This document shows positions 9,505 to 18,539 of a DNA stretch of 64,000 nucleotides, one piece after another. Origin of the DNA: Enterobacter sp. 10-1. GTDB taxonomy: Bacteria; Pseudomonadota; Gammaproteobacteria; Enterobacterales; Enterobacteriaceae. The notes below the pieces were generated by a model. That model saw nothing but the letters and a program-made list of their open reading frames with translations. It was not told where the DNA came from and ran no database searches. Position numbers and translations under genes: made by a program. The stretch spans positions 558,001 to 622,000 of the forward strand of contig NISF01000003.1 of the NCBI GenBank assembly GCA_002270295.1. The letters run 5' to 3'. How positions within the stretch are numbered: position 1 is the stretch's first letter; every line of letters starts with the position of its first letter.

Positions 9505-11013
9505 TCAAAGAGCAACAATGGCGGGGCGATCGACTTTCGGGCAGAACTGCATGCGCTGCAAAATATCCCGTTCGAGGTCAACCCCGCTGACCACCGCGAC
9601 CAGCTCGACGCCGTCTTCCGTCAGCCTGAAAATGGCGCGCTCTGTGACGTACAGCACCTCCTGCCCGCGTTTTATGGCTTCCGGCCCGCTGAAGGTGATA
9701 TGGCGTACCTTTTGCACCAGCTTGGGAATTTGCCCGTGAGACTCGATTTGTAACTGCTCTCCCTGCTGGCACACCTGTAAACCTTTCGCTTCGAAGGTGC
9801 CGCAGAAAACCACCTTTTTGGCGCCGCAGGTAATATCAATAAAACCGCCCGGCCCGACGATCGTGTCGCCAAGCTGAGAAACGTTAACGTTGCCTTCCGC
9901 GTCCATCTCTCCCATGCCGAGGAAGGTGATATCGAGCCCGCCGCCGCAAAACAGATCGAACTGATCGAGCGAACTGACGATGGCGTGCGGATACTTTGCC
10001 GCGCCGAACAGCGCGCCGTCGAGAAGCTGGCCGTTGTGAATGCCCTGTTCCACCATCTGCCAGCAGGAGTCTACCAGCGATTTCTCCGCCATAGCGGAGA
10101 TCCCGCCGGGGATACCGAAGCCGTAATTGACCCGCATATTCGGCTTCAGCTCCCGTACCGCCAGCCCAGAAATCAGGCGGCGAATGCCCTCTGCCGGCGC
10201 GTCGAGCGGGTGCTCATCCGACGGGGTGAGCTGGCCGGAGAGGGCCGGATCGTATTCGGCAAGATAGCTTTGCCACTGTGTCGGACATTCGACGATATGG
10301 TCGATCATTACGCCGGGTACGGTCACCTTTCGGGCCGGGACAAAGTGCTCAGGAGTGGTGGATTTCACCTGGGCGATGACCATGCCGCCGTTGTTATGCG
10401 CGGCTAAAGCGACGGCATACGTATCCAGATCCGCCGGCTCTTCGCTGGTGGAGATATTCGCCACCGCATCCGCCTGTGAACCGTGAATCACCGCGACATC
10501 AACTTTAAAAGGCTTGTAGTGCAGCCAGGTTTTCCCGTCGAGCTCAATGCGCGAAACGATATTTTCGCAGGTGATGTCGTTGCATTTTCCACCGCTAATC
10601 AGCGGGTCGACAAAGGTCCCCAGCCCGACGCTGGAAATGACTCCCGGGCGCCCGGCGCCGCTTTCGCGATACAGCGTCATGATGATGCCGGTGGGCAAGC
10701 AGTAGGCTTCTATCTCATTGTTGCGGGCCATTTTTTGCAGCTCGGATGACCACGACCAGTGCCCGCCGATGATCCGTTTGATGAGGCCCGGTATTGCCAG
10801 CCGCCCAAGACCGGACCCCTTGCCGTCGCCAATACCTAAGGCATGAATCAGGGTCAGATTCCGGGGATGCCCGGTCTCACGATAGCGCGTCGCGATGGCC
10901 GCCATGACGTAGTCGGACTCCAGCAGCCCGCCGCCTGAGCCGGTGAAGGCAACGGTGGAGTTGTCTTTAATCAAAGCCACTGCGTCATCGACGCTTTTCA
11001 GTTTGCCGTGCAT
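9505..11013 (-). CDS. Family I acyl-CoA:carboxylate CoA-transferase
   Basis: Fused alpha/beta CoA-transferase of the propionate/acetoacetate CoA-transferase (YdiF-like) type, 502 residues. The N-terminal half has VAFTGSGGGLLESDYV (oxyanion/CoA loop). The second half has MVEQGIHNG, aligned with the catalytic-Glu motif of the family, then GGGLDITFLGMGEMDAEGNV and the GTFEAKGL segment. Start chosen at 11013 (MHGKLKSVDDA, GAGGA upstream); a frame to 11043 is open but starts further from any binding site. It would load a carboxylic acid made by the oxidoreductases onto CoA for the acyl-CoA dehydrogenase. Operator copy 5 lies 37 bp upstream. Confidence 0.87.
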   Translation of the reverse strand: MHGKLKSVDDAVALIKDNSTVAFTGSGGGLLESDYVMAAIATRYRETGHPRNLTLIHALGIGDGKGSGLGRLAIPGLIKRIIGGHWSWSSELQKMARNNEIEAYCLPTGIIMTLYRESGAGRPGVISSVGLGTFVDPLISGGKCNDITCENIVSRIELDGKTWLHYKPFKVDVAVIHGSQADAVANISTSEEPADLDTYAVALAAHNNGGMVIAQVKSTTPEHFVPARKVTVPGVMIDHIVECPTQWQSYLAEYDPALSGQLTPSDEHPLDAPAEGIRRLISGLAVRELKPNMRVNYGFGIPGGISAMAEKSLVDSCWQMVEQGIHNGQLLDGALFGAAKYPHAIVSSLDQFDLFCGGGLDITFLGMGEMDAEGNVNVSQLGDTIVGPGGFIDITCGAKKVVFCGTFEAKGLQVCQQGEQLQIESHGQIPKLVQKVRHITFSGPEAIKRGQEVLYVTERAIFRLTEDGVELVAVVSGVDLERDILQRMQFCPKVDRPAIVAL

Positions 11014-11049
11014 TCTCGTTATCCTCGTTGTATTCGGTGACAAATAAAC

Positions 11050-11063
11050 TAACTAGTTAGTTA
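11050..11063. promoter_or_regulatory. Regulon operator copy 5 (before the CoA-transferase)
   Basis: TAACTAGTTAGTTA, a perfect match to TAACTAnnTrGTTA, overlapping the exact 16-bp palindrome AACTAACTAGTTAGTT (11047-11062). It is 37 bp upstream of the leftward CoA-transferase start. Confidence 0.65.
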
Positions 11064-11147
11064 CAATTGCAGAAAAAAAATGAAGGATCAACGTAATTGA
11101 TGACGCTTTGTTATCCAGGTAACATTTTCACAACATTCGTTTTGATA

Positions 11148-11161
11148 TAACTATCTTGTTA
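11148..11161. promoter_or_regulatory. Regulon operator copy 6 (before the aldo/keto reductase)
   Basis: TAACTATCTTGTTA, 34 bp upstream of the rightward aldo/keto reductase start. Together with copy 5 it places one operator in front of each of the two divergent genes. Confidence 0.6.
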
Positions 11162-11195
11162 GTTAATTAAATTATCAATCTGCAGGAGGGCTGGC

Positions 11196-12224
11196 ATGGT
11201 TCCATCACAGAAGAATGCGTTTGGTCGTACAAATATCCAGGTCACCGCAATGGGCTACGGCGCAGCGCCGATTGGCAATATTTTTCGCCCCATCAGCGAG
11301 CAGGAGTCGGAAAACATGATCCATCAGGCGTGGAACAGCGGCCTGCGCTATTTTGATACGGCGCCGTTGTACGGACATGGCCTGAGCGAAGCGAGGATTG
11401 GCCACGGCCTGCGCTGGTATCCGCGCGATGAGTACGTGCTCTCCAGCAAGGTCGGCCGCCTACTGAAGCCGAAAAAGCGCGCTGAAATTGATTCCGGGGC
11501 ATGGGTCAATCCGCTGCCGTTTGAGGCGATTTTTGATTACTCTTACTCTGCTACCATGCGTTCGATTGAAGACAGCCTGCAGCGCACGGGGCTGGAGCAT
11601 ATTGATATCGCTTTTATTCACGACTGTGATGTTTATACCCACGGCGATAAGCAGCCGCACTATTTTCGCCAGGCGATGGACGGCGCCTGGCGCGCGCTGG
11701 CGCAGCTGCGTGATGAAGGGGTGATTAAAGCCGTCGGCATGGGCGTCAATGAATGGGAAGTTTGCCATGCGGCGCTGCAGGAGGCCGACTTCGACTGTTT
11801 CCTGCTGGCCGGGCGCTACACGCTGCTGGAACAGGAGGCGTTAAAAGCGTTTCTGCCGCTGTGCGAGGAGCGCAATGCGGCGGTGGTGATCGGCGGGGGA
11901 TTCAACAGCGGAATTCTGGCGACCGGGGCGGTTGAGAACGCAAAATACAACTACGGCCCGGCCGGCCAGCCGGTTCTGGAAAAGGTCAGCAAAATTGAAA
12001 ACGTCTGCCGCGATTATCAGGTTAGCCTGCCGGCGGCCGCGCTACAGTTTGTCCTGGCTCACCCGGCGGTGCCCACCATCATTCCCGGCACCCGCACGGT
12101 GGCGCAGCTTGAGAACTGCCTGGAGTGGATTGCCGCGCCGATCCCGGATGATTTCTGGCGTACGCTGCAACAACAGGGACTGCTGGATGAAGGCGCGCCC
12201 ACCCCGGCAGACCGCAAGGCCTGA
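11196..12224 (+). CDS. Aldo/keto reductase (D-threo-aldose 1-dehydrogenase / L-fucose dehydrogenase type)
   Basis: NAD(P)-linked oxidoreductase of the AKR superfamily, 342 residues. The catalytic residues are visible in order: Asp and Tyr in YFDTAPLYG (about residues 49-57), Lys in LSSKVGRLL and His in FIHDCDVY. The C-terminal cofactor site is PTIIPGTRTVAQLENCLEWI. The subgroup with the GLRYFDTAPLYGHGLSE pattern oxidises aldoses at C1 to lactones, consistent with a first oxidation of an imported sugar. AGGAGGG precedes the start by about eight bases. The gene is alone in its unit, divergent from the CoA-transferase and followed by a bidirectional terminator. Confidence 0.85.
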   Translation: MVPSQKNAFGRTNIQVTAMGYGAAPIGNIFRPISEQESENMIHQAWNSGLRYFDTAPLYGHGLSEARIGHGLRWYPRDEYVLSSKVGRLLKPKKRAEIDSGAWVNPLPFEAIFDYSYSATMRSIEDSLQRTGLEHIDIAFIHDCDVYTHGDKQPHYFRQAMDGAWRALAQLRDEGVIKAVGMGVNEWEVCHAALQEADFDCFLLAGRYTLLEQEALKAFLPLCEERNAAVVIGGGFNSGILATGAVENAKYNYGPAGQPVLEKVSKIENVCRDYQVSLPAAALQFVLAHPAVPTIIPGTRTVAQLENCLEWIAAPIPDDFWRTLQQQGLLDEGAPTPADRKA

Positions 12225-12240
12225 GTGAGGATTGCAGAAT

Positions 12241-12271
12241 AAAAAAGGTGCTCCTGATGAGCACCTTTTTT
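12241..12271. terminator. Bidirectional intrinsic terminator
   Basis: Perfect 13-bp arms AAAAAAGGTGCTC / GAGCACCTTTTTT with a five-base loop. It lies between the convergent aldo/keto reductase and zinc alcohol dehydrogenase and has T-runs on both strands. Confidence 0.9.
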
Positions 12272-12304
12272 GATCCTTGCGGCCTTATCCGCGTCGCTAA
12301 GGTC

Positions 12305-13348
12305 TCATTCCTGCGCGATGCGCAGCTGGACTTTCAAATACTGCGGCTGTGCGAGCAGGGAGGTGAAAACCTGCTGAATATCCTCCAGCGGATGGATGGA
12401 CTGGCAAAAGGGCGCGGTGATAAAACGTTGATGCTGCAACAGATGTAGCGCCTGGTGCATGTCTTCGCCCATCCCGGCTACGCTGCCCTGAATCCTTTGT
12501 TCTTTTAAAATAATCTCCAGCGGCCTGATGGCGATGGCGGTTTCGCCGTCGGTTAAACCAAAGGCCAGCAGCCGTCCGCCGGGGCGCATAAACGTCAGCG
12601 CCTGTTTGTACAGCTCGGGATGGCCGACGCTTTCGATGACCACGTCGGCGCCGCGGCCCTGGGTGAGCAGCTTTATTTGCTCCAGCGCGCGTTCGGGGTC
12701 GGTGATGACGCTATCCGCTCCGCACTGCCCGGCGAGCTCGGCGCGCTGCGGATTCAGCTCTACGGCAATAATCGGCGCGGCCCCCAGCAGGCGCGCCATC
12801 TGAATATGCATATTGCCCACCGGGCCGGCGCCGATGACCACCACCGACTCCGCCACGCTGAGGCCGATTTTTTTACCGGCGCGAACCACGCAGGAGAACG
12901 GCTCGGTCAGACAGGCAACGCTATCCGTAACCTCGTCGCTGAGAGGAATCACCAGGCGGGCCGGCACGGCCACGTACTGTGCAAAAGCGCCGTGGGTATG
13001 GATGCCGAGCTGGCGGATCTCCGGGCAGTTGAGCAGCTCGTTGCGCCGGCAATAATAGCAGTGGCCGCAGCTGATATTGATATCGGCGACCACCCGCTGG
13101 CCCGGCGTCAGGGTCGCGACGCGAGGGCCAACGGCAACAATTTCACCGCTAAACTCGTGGCCGGGAATTAACGGTAGCTTATCCTGGGCATAGTGGCCGT
13201 TATAGATATGGATATCCGTGCCGCAGATCGAGCACTGGCTGACGCGAATGAGGACCTCGTCATCCCCGTATTCGGGGACCGGAACCTGGCGTATTTCGAA
13301 TTTTTTGGCGGCGGTAAGCACCGCCGCTTTCATTAATTTGGGGATCAT
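12305..13348 (-). CDS. Zinc-dependent alcohol/polyol dehydrogenase
   Basis: Medium-chain dehydrogenase/reductase, 347 residues. Catalytic-zinc ligands appear in QCSICGTDIH and PGHEFSGEIVAVG. The structural-zinc loop has four Cys (CGHCYYCRRNELLNC), and the NAD(P) fold is VVVIGAGPVGNMH. This pattern fits the sorbitol/threonine/galactitol-phosphate dehydrogenase group, which oxidises a secondary alcohol of a polyol or sugar acid. It is the last gene of the leftward ABC-transporter operon, 12 bp after the permease, so its substrate is probably the transported compound or its first product. Confidence 0.87.
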   Translation of the reverse strand: MIPKLMKAAVLTAAKKFEIRQVPVPEYGDDEVLIRVSQCSICGTDIHIYNGHYAQDKLPLIPGHEFSGEIVAVGPRVATLTPGQRVVADINISCGHCYYCRRNELLNCPEIRQLGIHTHGAFAQYVAVPARLVIPLSDEVTDSVACLTEPFSCVVRAGKKIGLSVAESVVVIGAGPVGNMHIQMARLLGAAPIIAVELNPQRAELAGQCGADSVITDPERALEQIKLLTQGRGADVVIESVGHPELYKQALTFMRPGGRLLAFGLTDGETAIAIRPLEIILKEQRIQGSVAGMGEDMHQALHLLQHQRFITAPFCQSIHPLEDIQQVFTSLLAQPQYLKVQLRIAQE

Positions 13349-13360
13349 GGCCGGCTCCGG

Positions 13361-14377
13361 TTATTTAACGGTAGAAATTTTGGAACGATCGATGGTCATC
13401 GCAATAGCCGCGATCATCAGCGCCCCGAAGAAGATCTGCTGCGCCTGCGCTTCAACGTTCAGGTAGGTCATACTGGTACGAATGACGGCGACGATGAGGG
13501 TGCCGATAAGCGTGCTCACTACGCCGCCCACGCCGCCGGTCAGCGGCGTGCCGCCTAACAGCACCGCGACAATCGCCGGTAGCAGGAACTGATCGGCCAT
13601 CGTCGGCGATGCGCCGGACAGACGGACCGCCAGCAGCACCCCGGCGGCGGCGGCGAACGCTCCGGCGATGGCAAAGGTGAGGATCTTCACCTTGACCACC
13701 TTCACGCCGCTGGCGAGCGCGGCGGATTCCCCTGCGCCAACCGCCTTCATATGGCGCCCCAGCGCGGTGCGTCTTTCCATCAGCAGCGCCAGCAGCAGCA
13801 GTACGGCGGCGATGATGATTTCCGCCGGCAGCGTAAAGACGGTGGCGGTCATCCAGCCAACCGTTTGGCTGCGAATATCCCCAGGAATATAAAACGCCCG
13901 CTGTCCGGAAATAACCTGTCCGGTAGCGTAGGCGATACCCCCCACGGCGAGGGTAGTAATGAATGATGATATTTTAAAGCGGGTATGCACCCAGCCGGAA
14001 GCCGCGCCGAACAGCGCGCCGATCGCCAGCGTCAGCGGAATAGCCAGCACGCCAATTTGCGATAGCAGAATGACCAGTACGACCGTCGACATGCTGGCAA
14101 TCGACTGGGCGGATAAATCTATTCCGCCGATATAAATCACAAAGGTCATGCCGATCGCCATAATAAACAGCGTCGAAGCGTCCTGCAGCAGCTGGAATAT
14201 ATTGTCGAGCTTAAGAAAATCCGGGTTATAGAGGCTGACCAAGGCCACTAATACCGCCAGGGTGAGTATCGGTAAATAGCGGGTGATTTTTTCACGCCCG
14301 GTTAACGGCGGCCGCGTCGGGCTACCGCTATTATTATTTGTCGGCACTGCTAATGAGTCAGAACGGATGATTTTCAT
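13361..14377 (-). CDS. Ribose-type ABC transporter permease (second)
   Basis: Inner-membrane permease of the RbsC/AraH type, about 338 residues with eight to ten hydrophobic segments. FVIYIGGIDLSAQSIASMST carries the GGIDLS pattern found in this family, and the C-terminal part holds VAVLLGGTPLTGGVGGVV. A longer frame reaches 14422 but would overlap the ATPase stop codon region, so the ATG at 14377 (MKIIRSDSLAV) is preferred. Paired with the permease at 15908-16873, it suggests a heterodimeric channel. Confidence 0.88.
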   Translation of the reverse strand: MKIIRSDSLAVPTNNNSGSPTRPPLTGREKITRYLPILTLAVLVALVSLYNPDFLKLDNIFQLLQDASTLFIMAIGMTFVIYIGGIDLSAQSIASMSTVVLVILLSQIGVLAIPLTLAIGALFGAASGWVHTRFKISSFITTLAVGGIAYATGQVISGQRAFYIPGDIRSQTVGWMTATVFTLPAEIIIAAVLLLLALLMERRTALGRHMKAVGAGESAALASGVKVVKVKILTFAIAGAFAAAAGVLLAVRLSGASPTMADQFLLPAIVAVLLGGTPLTGGVGGVVSTLIGTLIVAVIRTSMTYLNVEAQAQQIFFGALMIAAIAMTIDRSKISTVK

Positions 14378-14396
14378 GGAGATGGGCCTTAATAAC

Positions 14397-15911
14397 CTAG
14401 ACGAAATGCTGCAATAATTCATATTGCTCCGGGCGCTTCTCTTCGCAGCCGGTAAACTGATGCATCAGTCGGCCGTCCTTAAAAATAGCGATGGTGTGGG
14501 CGAGGCCGATAGCCTCCTCCAGAGAGTCGGCGATCAAAATCACGCCGCATTGCTCATCGGTGAAGTCGCGTACTAAGTCATAGACATCCTCTTTGGCACC
14601 GATATCGAGGCCGCGGGTAGGGTGGTCAAGCAGGATGATTTTCGCCTCAGCGGTCCGCCATTTCGACAGCACCACCTTTTGCTGATTGCCGCCGGAAAGC
14701 TTGCCGCATTGCGTATCAATACTGGCGGTTTTAATCGACAGCTTTTTAACCCACTCGTTTGCCAGCCTGCGCTCGTGATGGACCTGCAGCAGTCCGCCGT
14801 TGGAATAGTCCTGCAGGTTGGCGAGGGTAATATTTTCCACCACCGACATGCCTTCGACGATGCCCTCGATTTTGCGCTCGCGAGGAATATATCCCACTCC
14901 CTCGGCGATGCTGTGGGTGGGGCTAAATTTGCGTACCGCTCTGCCGTTGAGGATCACTTCTCCCCGTTCGGGCTGCATCAATCCGAAGATCGAGCGGATG
15001 ATTTCTTCGGTACCCGCGCCATCGGTTCCGACCAGCGCCAGCACTTCGCCGGCGTGTAGCGACAGGGAGACGTTTTTATAATGGCCCGGCAGCGAAATAT
15101 TTTTTAATTCGACTAAGGTCGTCTCTTTGTTAATTCGGTGCTTACGATGCTCGCGATAATAGCGTTCATCGATATCCCGGCCGACCATCTGGCGCTGAAT
15201 ATTCACCACGTCGAAGCGGTCGCGGGTGAGCATATCCATAACCTGCCCATCCTTCATCACGTAGATGCGGTCGGACAGCGCCATCACTTCATCGAGGCGA
15301 TGCGAAACGAAAATAAAAGAGGCCCGGCTTTTCAGCTCCCTGACCAGCTCAAACAGCAGCTCTATCTCCTGGGCCGGCAGGACCGAAGTCGGCTCGTCGA
15401 GCAGGATAATTAAGTGGCCGCTGCTTCTCTCCTCAAGGGTTAAAACCTTCGCCAGCTCCACCAGCTGACGTTGGGTAAAGGAAAGCTCGGCGGTCATTGT
15501 TTGCGGATCGATATCCAGTTTGACTTTCGCCAGCTGCTTTCTGGCCGCCGCCGCCATTTTTTTCCAGTTGATAACGCCCAGCTTTTTAAACGGTTGTTCA
15601 AAGCCGAGGAATATATTTTCCATCACGCTGAGGTTGGAAATCAGCGACTGCTCCTGAAATACCATCCCGATACCCTGCATCATGGCGTCGCGTGGCGAGC
15701 GAAATACCACCGGCTGACCGTTAATCAGCACTTCACCTTTATCATGCTGATAGGCGCCGTAAATTATTTTCATCAGCGTCGATTTCCCGGCGCCGTTTTC
15801 GCCGACTAATCCGACAATTTCGCCGGGATTAATTTGCAGATTTATATTCTGTAAGGCCAGAACGCCCGGGAACGATTTACCAACATTTTTGAATTCAAGC
15901 ATAATCGTCAC
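14397..15911 (-). CDS. Ribose-type ABC transporter ATPase (RbsA/MglA-like)
   Basis: Cytoplasmic ATPase with two fused nucleotide-binding domains, 504 residues. The first domain has Walker A GLVGENGAGKST, the signature ELSFTQRQLVELAKVL and Walker B IILLDEPTS. The second has the degenerate Walker A ALVGTDGAGTEE, the signature KLSGGNQQKVVLSKW and ILLDHPTRGLDIGAKE. A degenerate second site is normal for this family. The start could be 15911 or 15902 (MLEFKNVGKSF). The gene overlaps the upstream permease by four bases, so the operon is translationally coupled. Confidence 0.92.
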   Translation of the reverse strand: MTIMLEFKNVGKSFPGVLALQNINLQINPGEIVGLVGENGAGKSTLMKIIYGAYQHDKGEVLINGQPVVFRSPRDAMMQGIGMVFQEQSLISNLSVMENIFLGFEQPFKKLGVINWKKMAAAARKQLAKVKLDIDPQTMTAELSFTQRQLVELAKVLTLEERSSGHLIILLDEPTSVLPAQEIELLFELVRELKSRASFIFVSHRLDEVMALSDRIYVMKDGQVMDMLTRDRFDVVNIQRQMVGRDIDERYYREHRKHRINKETTLVELKNISLPGHYKNVSLSLHAGEVLALVGTDGAGTEEIIRSIFGLMQPERGEVILNGRAVRKFSPTHSIAEGVGYIPRERKIEGIVEGMSVVENITLANLQDYSNGGLLQVHHERRLANEWVKKLSIKTASIDTQCGKLSGGNQQKVVLSKWRTAEAKIILLDHPTRGLDIGAKEDVYDLVRDFTDEQCGVILIADSLEEAIGLAHTIAIFKDGRLMHQFTGCEEKRPEQYELLQHFV

Positions 15912-16873
15912 TTCACTATTTGCAGACGTTTACGATTAGTGACTAATGCCACCGAGATGATAACCAGGGCGCCTAAAACCCCTTGCTGGATATAGGTCGG
16001 GAAGCCGACCAGCACCATGCCGTTGTTAATGACGTTGATAATCAGCACGCCGATCAGGCTTTGCCACACGCCGCCGTTGCCGCCCATTAAGGAGGTGCCG
16101 CCGACGACCACGGAGGTGATGGCGATAAAGGTATAACCATCGCCGAGGTTGCTGGCGACCGAGCCCAGGCGGGCGACCGCAAAGACGGCGCCCAGGCCGT
16201 AAAATACTCCGGCCAGCGCAAAGCCAAGCACGCGAATACGTTTTACCGACAGGCCGGACGCGTAGGCCAGATGCTCGCCGCCGCCGATCGCATAAAAATT
16301 ACGCCCCAGCGCGGTATAGCGTTGAATAAACCAGGCAACCAGCAGGGCCGCCCCGGCGAGATAGACCATCAGCGGGAAATCAAAAATGCGCTCGGTCAGC
16401 AGTAACCGGAATACCGGGTCGGGCAGGGGAATACGCTCGCCGCCGGTCGTCACCATCGTGACGCCAATTAAGCTAAAACCGATGCCCAGGCTGACCAGGA
16501 ATGAGGGGATTTTAAGCTTTACGTGAATAAGACCGTTGATTAGTCCGCAGGCTGCCGAAATAAGGATTGCGGCGGGAATCGCTAAATATCCGAGTTCGCT
16601 AAAACCGCCCAGTTTCACCATGATGATTGCCAGCATGGAGCCGCAGAAAGCCATAATGCCTTCAATGGACAGGTCGATCGAACCCATAATAATGATAAAC
16701 GTCACGCCAATGGCAATCATTAACGGCGCGGCGCTGGCGGTCAGTAACCGTGAGAAATTACGCACGGATAAAAAACCGGGATAAATAACGCTGATGATGG
16801 TGCAGAGCAGCAGCAGCACCATCAGCGGCGCCCATTTGCGCAAAAAATCTTTGTAGCCTGAATGTGATGACAT
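15908..16873 (-). CDS. Ribose-type ABC transporter permease (first)
   Basis: Polytopic inner-membrane permease, 321 residues, with the family motif IIMGSIDLSIEGIMAFCGSM in the first third and ITSVVVGGTSLMGGNGGVWQ near the end. Second gene of the operon binding protein - permease - ATPase - permease - zinc dehydrogenase. About 65 bp separate it from the binding-protein gene. Confidence 0.9.
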   Translation of the reverse strand: MSSHSGYKDFLRKWAPLMVLLLLCTIISVIYPGFLSVRNFSRLLTASAAPLMIAIGVTFIIIMGSIDLSIEGIMAFCGSMLAIIMVKLGGFSELGYLAIPAAILISAACGLINGLIHVKLKIPSFLVSLGIGFSLIGVTMVTTGGERIPLPDPVFRLLLTERIFDFPLMVYLAGAALLVAWFIQRYTALGRNFYAIGGGEHLAYASGLSVKRIRVLGFALAGVFYGLGAVFAVARLGSVASNLGDGYTFIAITSVVVGGTSLMGGNGGVWQSLIGVLIINVINNGMVLVGFPTYIQQGVLGALVIISVALVTNRKRLQIVK

Positions 16874-16939
16874 GTTCGACCTTCACTCATTGAATTTATA
16901 ACGTCTTCATCGAGAATAAATATCTGCAGAAGGAGACAA

Positions 16940-18055
16940 CTATAATTTGCGATACTGAATAGGCCCTTTTGACGCCTGCCAGAAATTATTCCAGTCGTTC
17001 ACCGGCGTATTGACGATATTTTCCTGGTACCATTTCTGCGCGTCGTCTTTAGTTATCATGATCGTCGGACCATAAAATTCGCGATGCTCATGCGGTTCGG
17101 CGGAGGGCTTGAAGCTGCCGAGAGCCGCATGGTGCGCCAGTGAAAGCGCAATGCCTCCGGCCCAGTAGGGATCGGTGCTCACGGTGCAGAGTATTTCACC
17201 GCTGATGCACAGCTTAACGGCGTCCGGAGTGCCGTCGTAGGAAACGATCGGGATCTGTCCCGCCAGGCCTTCGGCGCGTAGAGCCTCAATAATGCCGAGT
17301 GTCATGCTGTCGTTGGAGGAGAAAATGCCTTTGATATCATCCCCGAAGCGGGTGAGCATCGTGGACATCATGTCGTTGGCTTTCGAAGTGCTCCAGTCCG
17401 CATCCTGCCAGTCCAGCAGTTTGATATCCGGGTTCTCTTTCAGCTTGTGCATCAGCCCCGCTTTGCGCTCAATCGCCGGGACGTTGGAGGCGATACCGCC
17501 CAGTCCGACAATCCCGCCTTTTTTCCCCATCGCGTCAAACAGCAGCTGCGCGCACTGCTGAGCCGGCTCGAAATCCGACCAGCTGATGTGGGCCACGTAG
17601 TTGTCGCCAAAATCCCAGGGATGCAGATCGTCGGTTTTATTCCAGATGGTGGTAATAAACGCGCCGCGCTGCTGGCAGGCGGTCACCACGGCTCGCGCGT
17701 TAGGGGCATCGTTAGGATCGCAGCCGATCGCCAGTTTCCCTTCGGTTTTGGAAAGCAGGGCTTTGATATCAGACAGCACCTTCTCGTTATTGCCGCCGTT
17801 AATCAGGCTCACCATCGTCGAGTTTTGCGTCTTCGCATAAGATTGCCCGCCGGCGGCAATCGCGTTCCAGTAGGAGTTGTCAGGGTCGCGGTAGCCCCAG
17901 GCCAGAGTGAGATTCCCCCCCTCAGCCGCCAAGGCTTTCGAGAGCGGGCTGATAAGCGGAAGCGCAGCCATGCCGCCGATGCCAAGGGCACTTTTCAGCA
18001 GGAATTCACGTCGGCTAATCACGCTTTGTTCAACGAATTTTTTAATAAATGACAT
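16940..18055 (-). CDS. Periplasmic sugar-binding protein with Tat signal peptide
   Basis: Substrate-binding protein of the ribose/galactose type (peripla_BP_4-like), 371 residues. The N-terminus holds a twin-arginine export signal SRREFLLK (residues 14-21), then a hydrophobic stretch and a likely cleavage after SKALA. Tat export is unusual for sugar-binding proteins of this class, which are mostly Sec-exported. The mature part has two alpha/beta lobes, with SNDSMTLGIIEALRAEGLAG and VSYDGTPDAVKLC typical of the family's second lobe. It is first in its operon, with operator copy 7 about 70 bp upstream. The ligand cannot be read from the sequence; a sugar, sugar acid or polyol is expected. Confidence 0.9.
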   Translation of the reverse strand: MSFIKKFVEQSVISRREFLLKSALGIGGMAALPLISPLSKALAAEGGNLTLAWGYRDPDNSYWNAIAAGGQSYAKTQNSTMVSLINGGNNEKVLSDIKALLSKTEGKLAIGCDPNDAPNARAVVTACQQRGAFITTIWNKTDDLHPWDFGDNYVAHISWSDFEPAQQCAQLLFDAMGKKGGIVGLGGIASNVPAIERKAGLMHKLKENPDIKLLDWQDADWSTSKANDMMSTMLTRFGDDIKGIFSSNDSMTLGIIEALRAEGLAGQIPIVSYDGTPDAVKLCISGEILCTVSTDPYWAGGIALSLAHHAALGSFKPSAEPHEHREFYGPTIMITKDDAQKWYQENIVNTPVNDWNNFWQASKGPIQYRKL

Positions 18056-18124
18056 AGCGATATTTCCTGTCTTTTCGGTTTACGTGGAGGAGTTTATCCC
18101 GGTGAAAAATACGCAACATGTAAA

Positions 18125-18138
18125 TAACTAATTACTTA
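18125..18138. promoter_or_regulatory. Regulon operator copy 7 (before the ABC transporter operon)
   Basis: TAACTAATTACTTA, 13 of the 14 positions fitting TAACTAnnTrGTTA, 70 bp upstream of the leftward binding-protein gene. Confidence 0.5.
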
Positions 18139-18465
18139 CAAGTTGATGATATATCATTCGAGAATGAGATTGGCAATGAAGCGCTTTGGGCCGGGTTTAC
18201 GTGGCTCGTTTATCGGATAGGGAGTTGCCTAGTATTTTGTTTTTTATTGTTATTTTTAAATATTTCCTTTGTGAATGAGTAAATGCTTCTCCTCGGGGGT
18301 TTTGCCTGAGAATATATCTTATCAATATGATTTATATTATCTTTTCCTCATTTTTTCTTCCCGGGCTGTTTTGCTTGCGTTTGAGATATCAGTCACAAAG
18401 ATTTTGCTGGCGATCTTCACCCGTCACGCGTGGAGTACGCAGATCTCATATTTGCATATAGTAAG

Positions 18466-18479
18466 TAACTATTTATTTA
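18466..18479. promoter_or_regulatory. Regulon operator copy 8 (before the SDR-glycerate kinase operon)
   Basis: TAACTATTTATTTA inside the wider palindrome GTAAGTAACTATTTATTTAC (18461-18480). It lies 61 bp upstream of the rightward SDR start. Between copies 7 and 8 (18139-18465) there is only AT-rich promoter DNA with no supported gene. Confidence 0.5.
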
Positions 18480-18539
18480 CAAATGATGAAGGGTGTAGCT
18501 ATGCTTTCGGCGTATTCTCACTCCATAATGGGACAAAAA

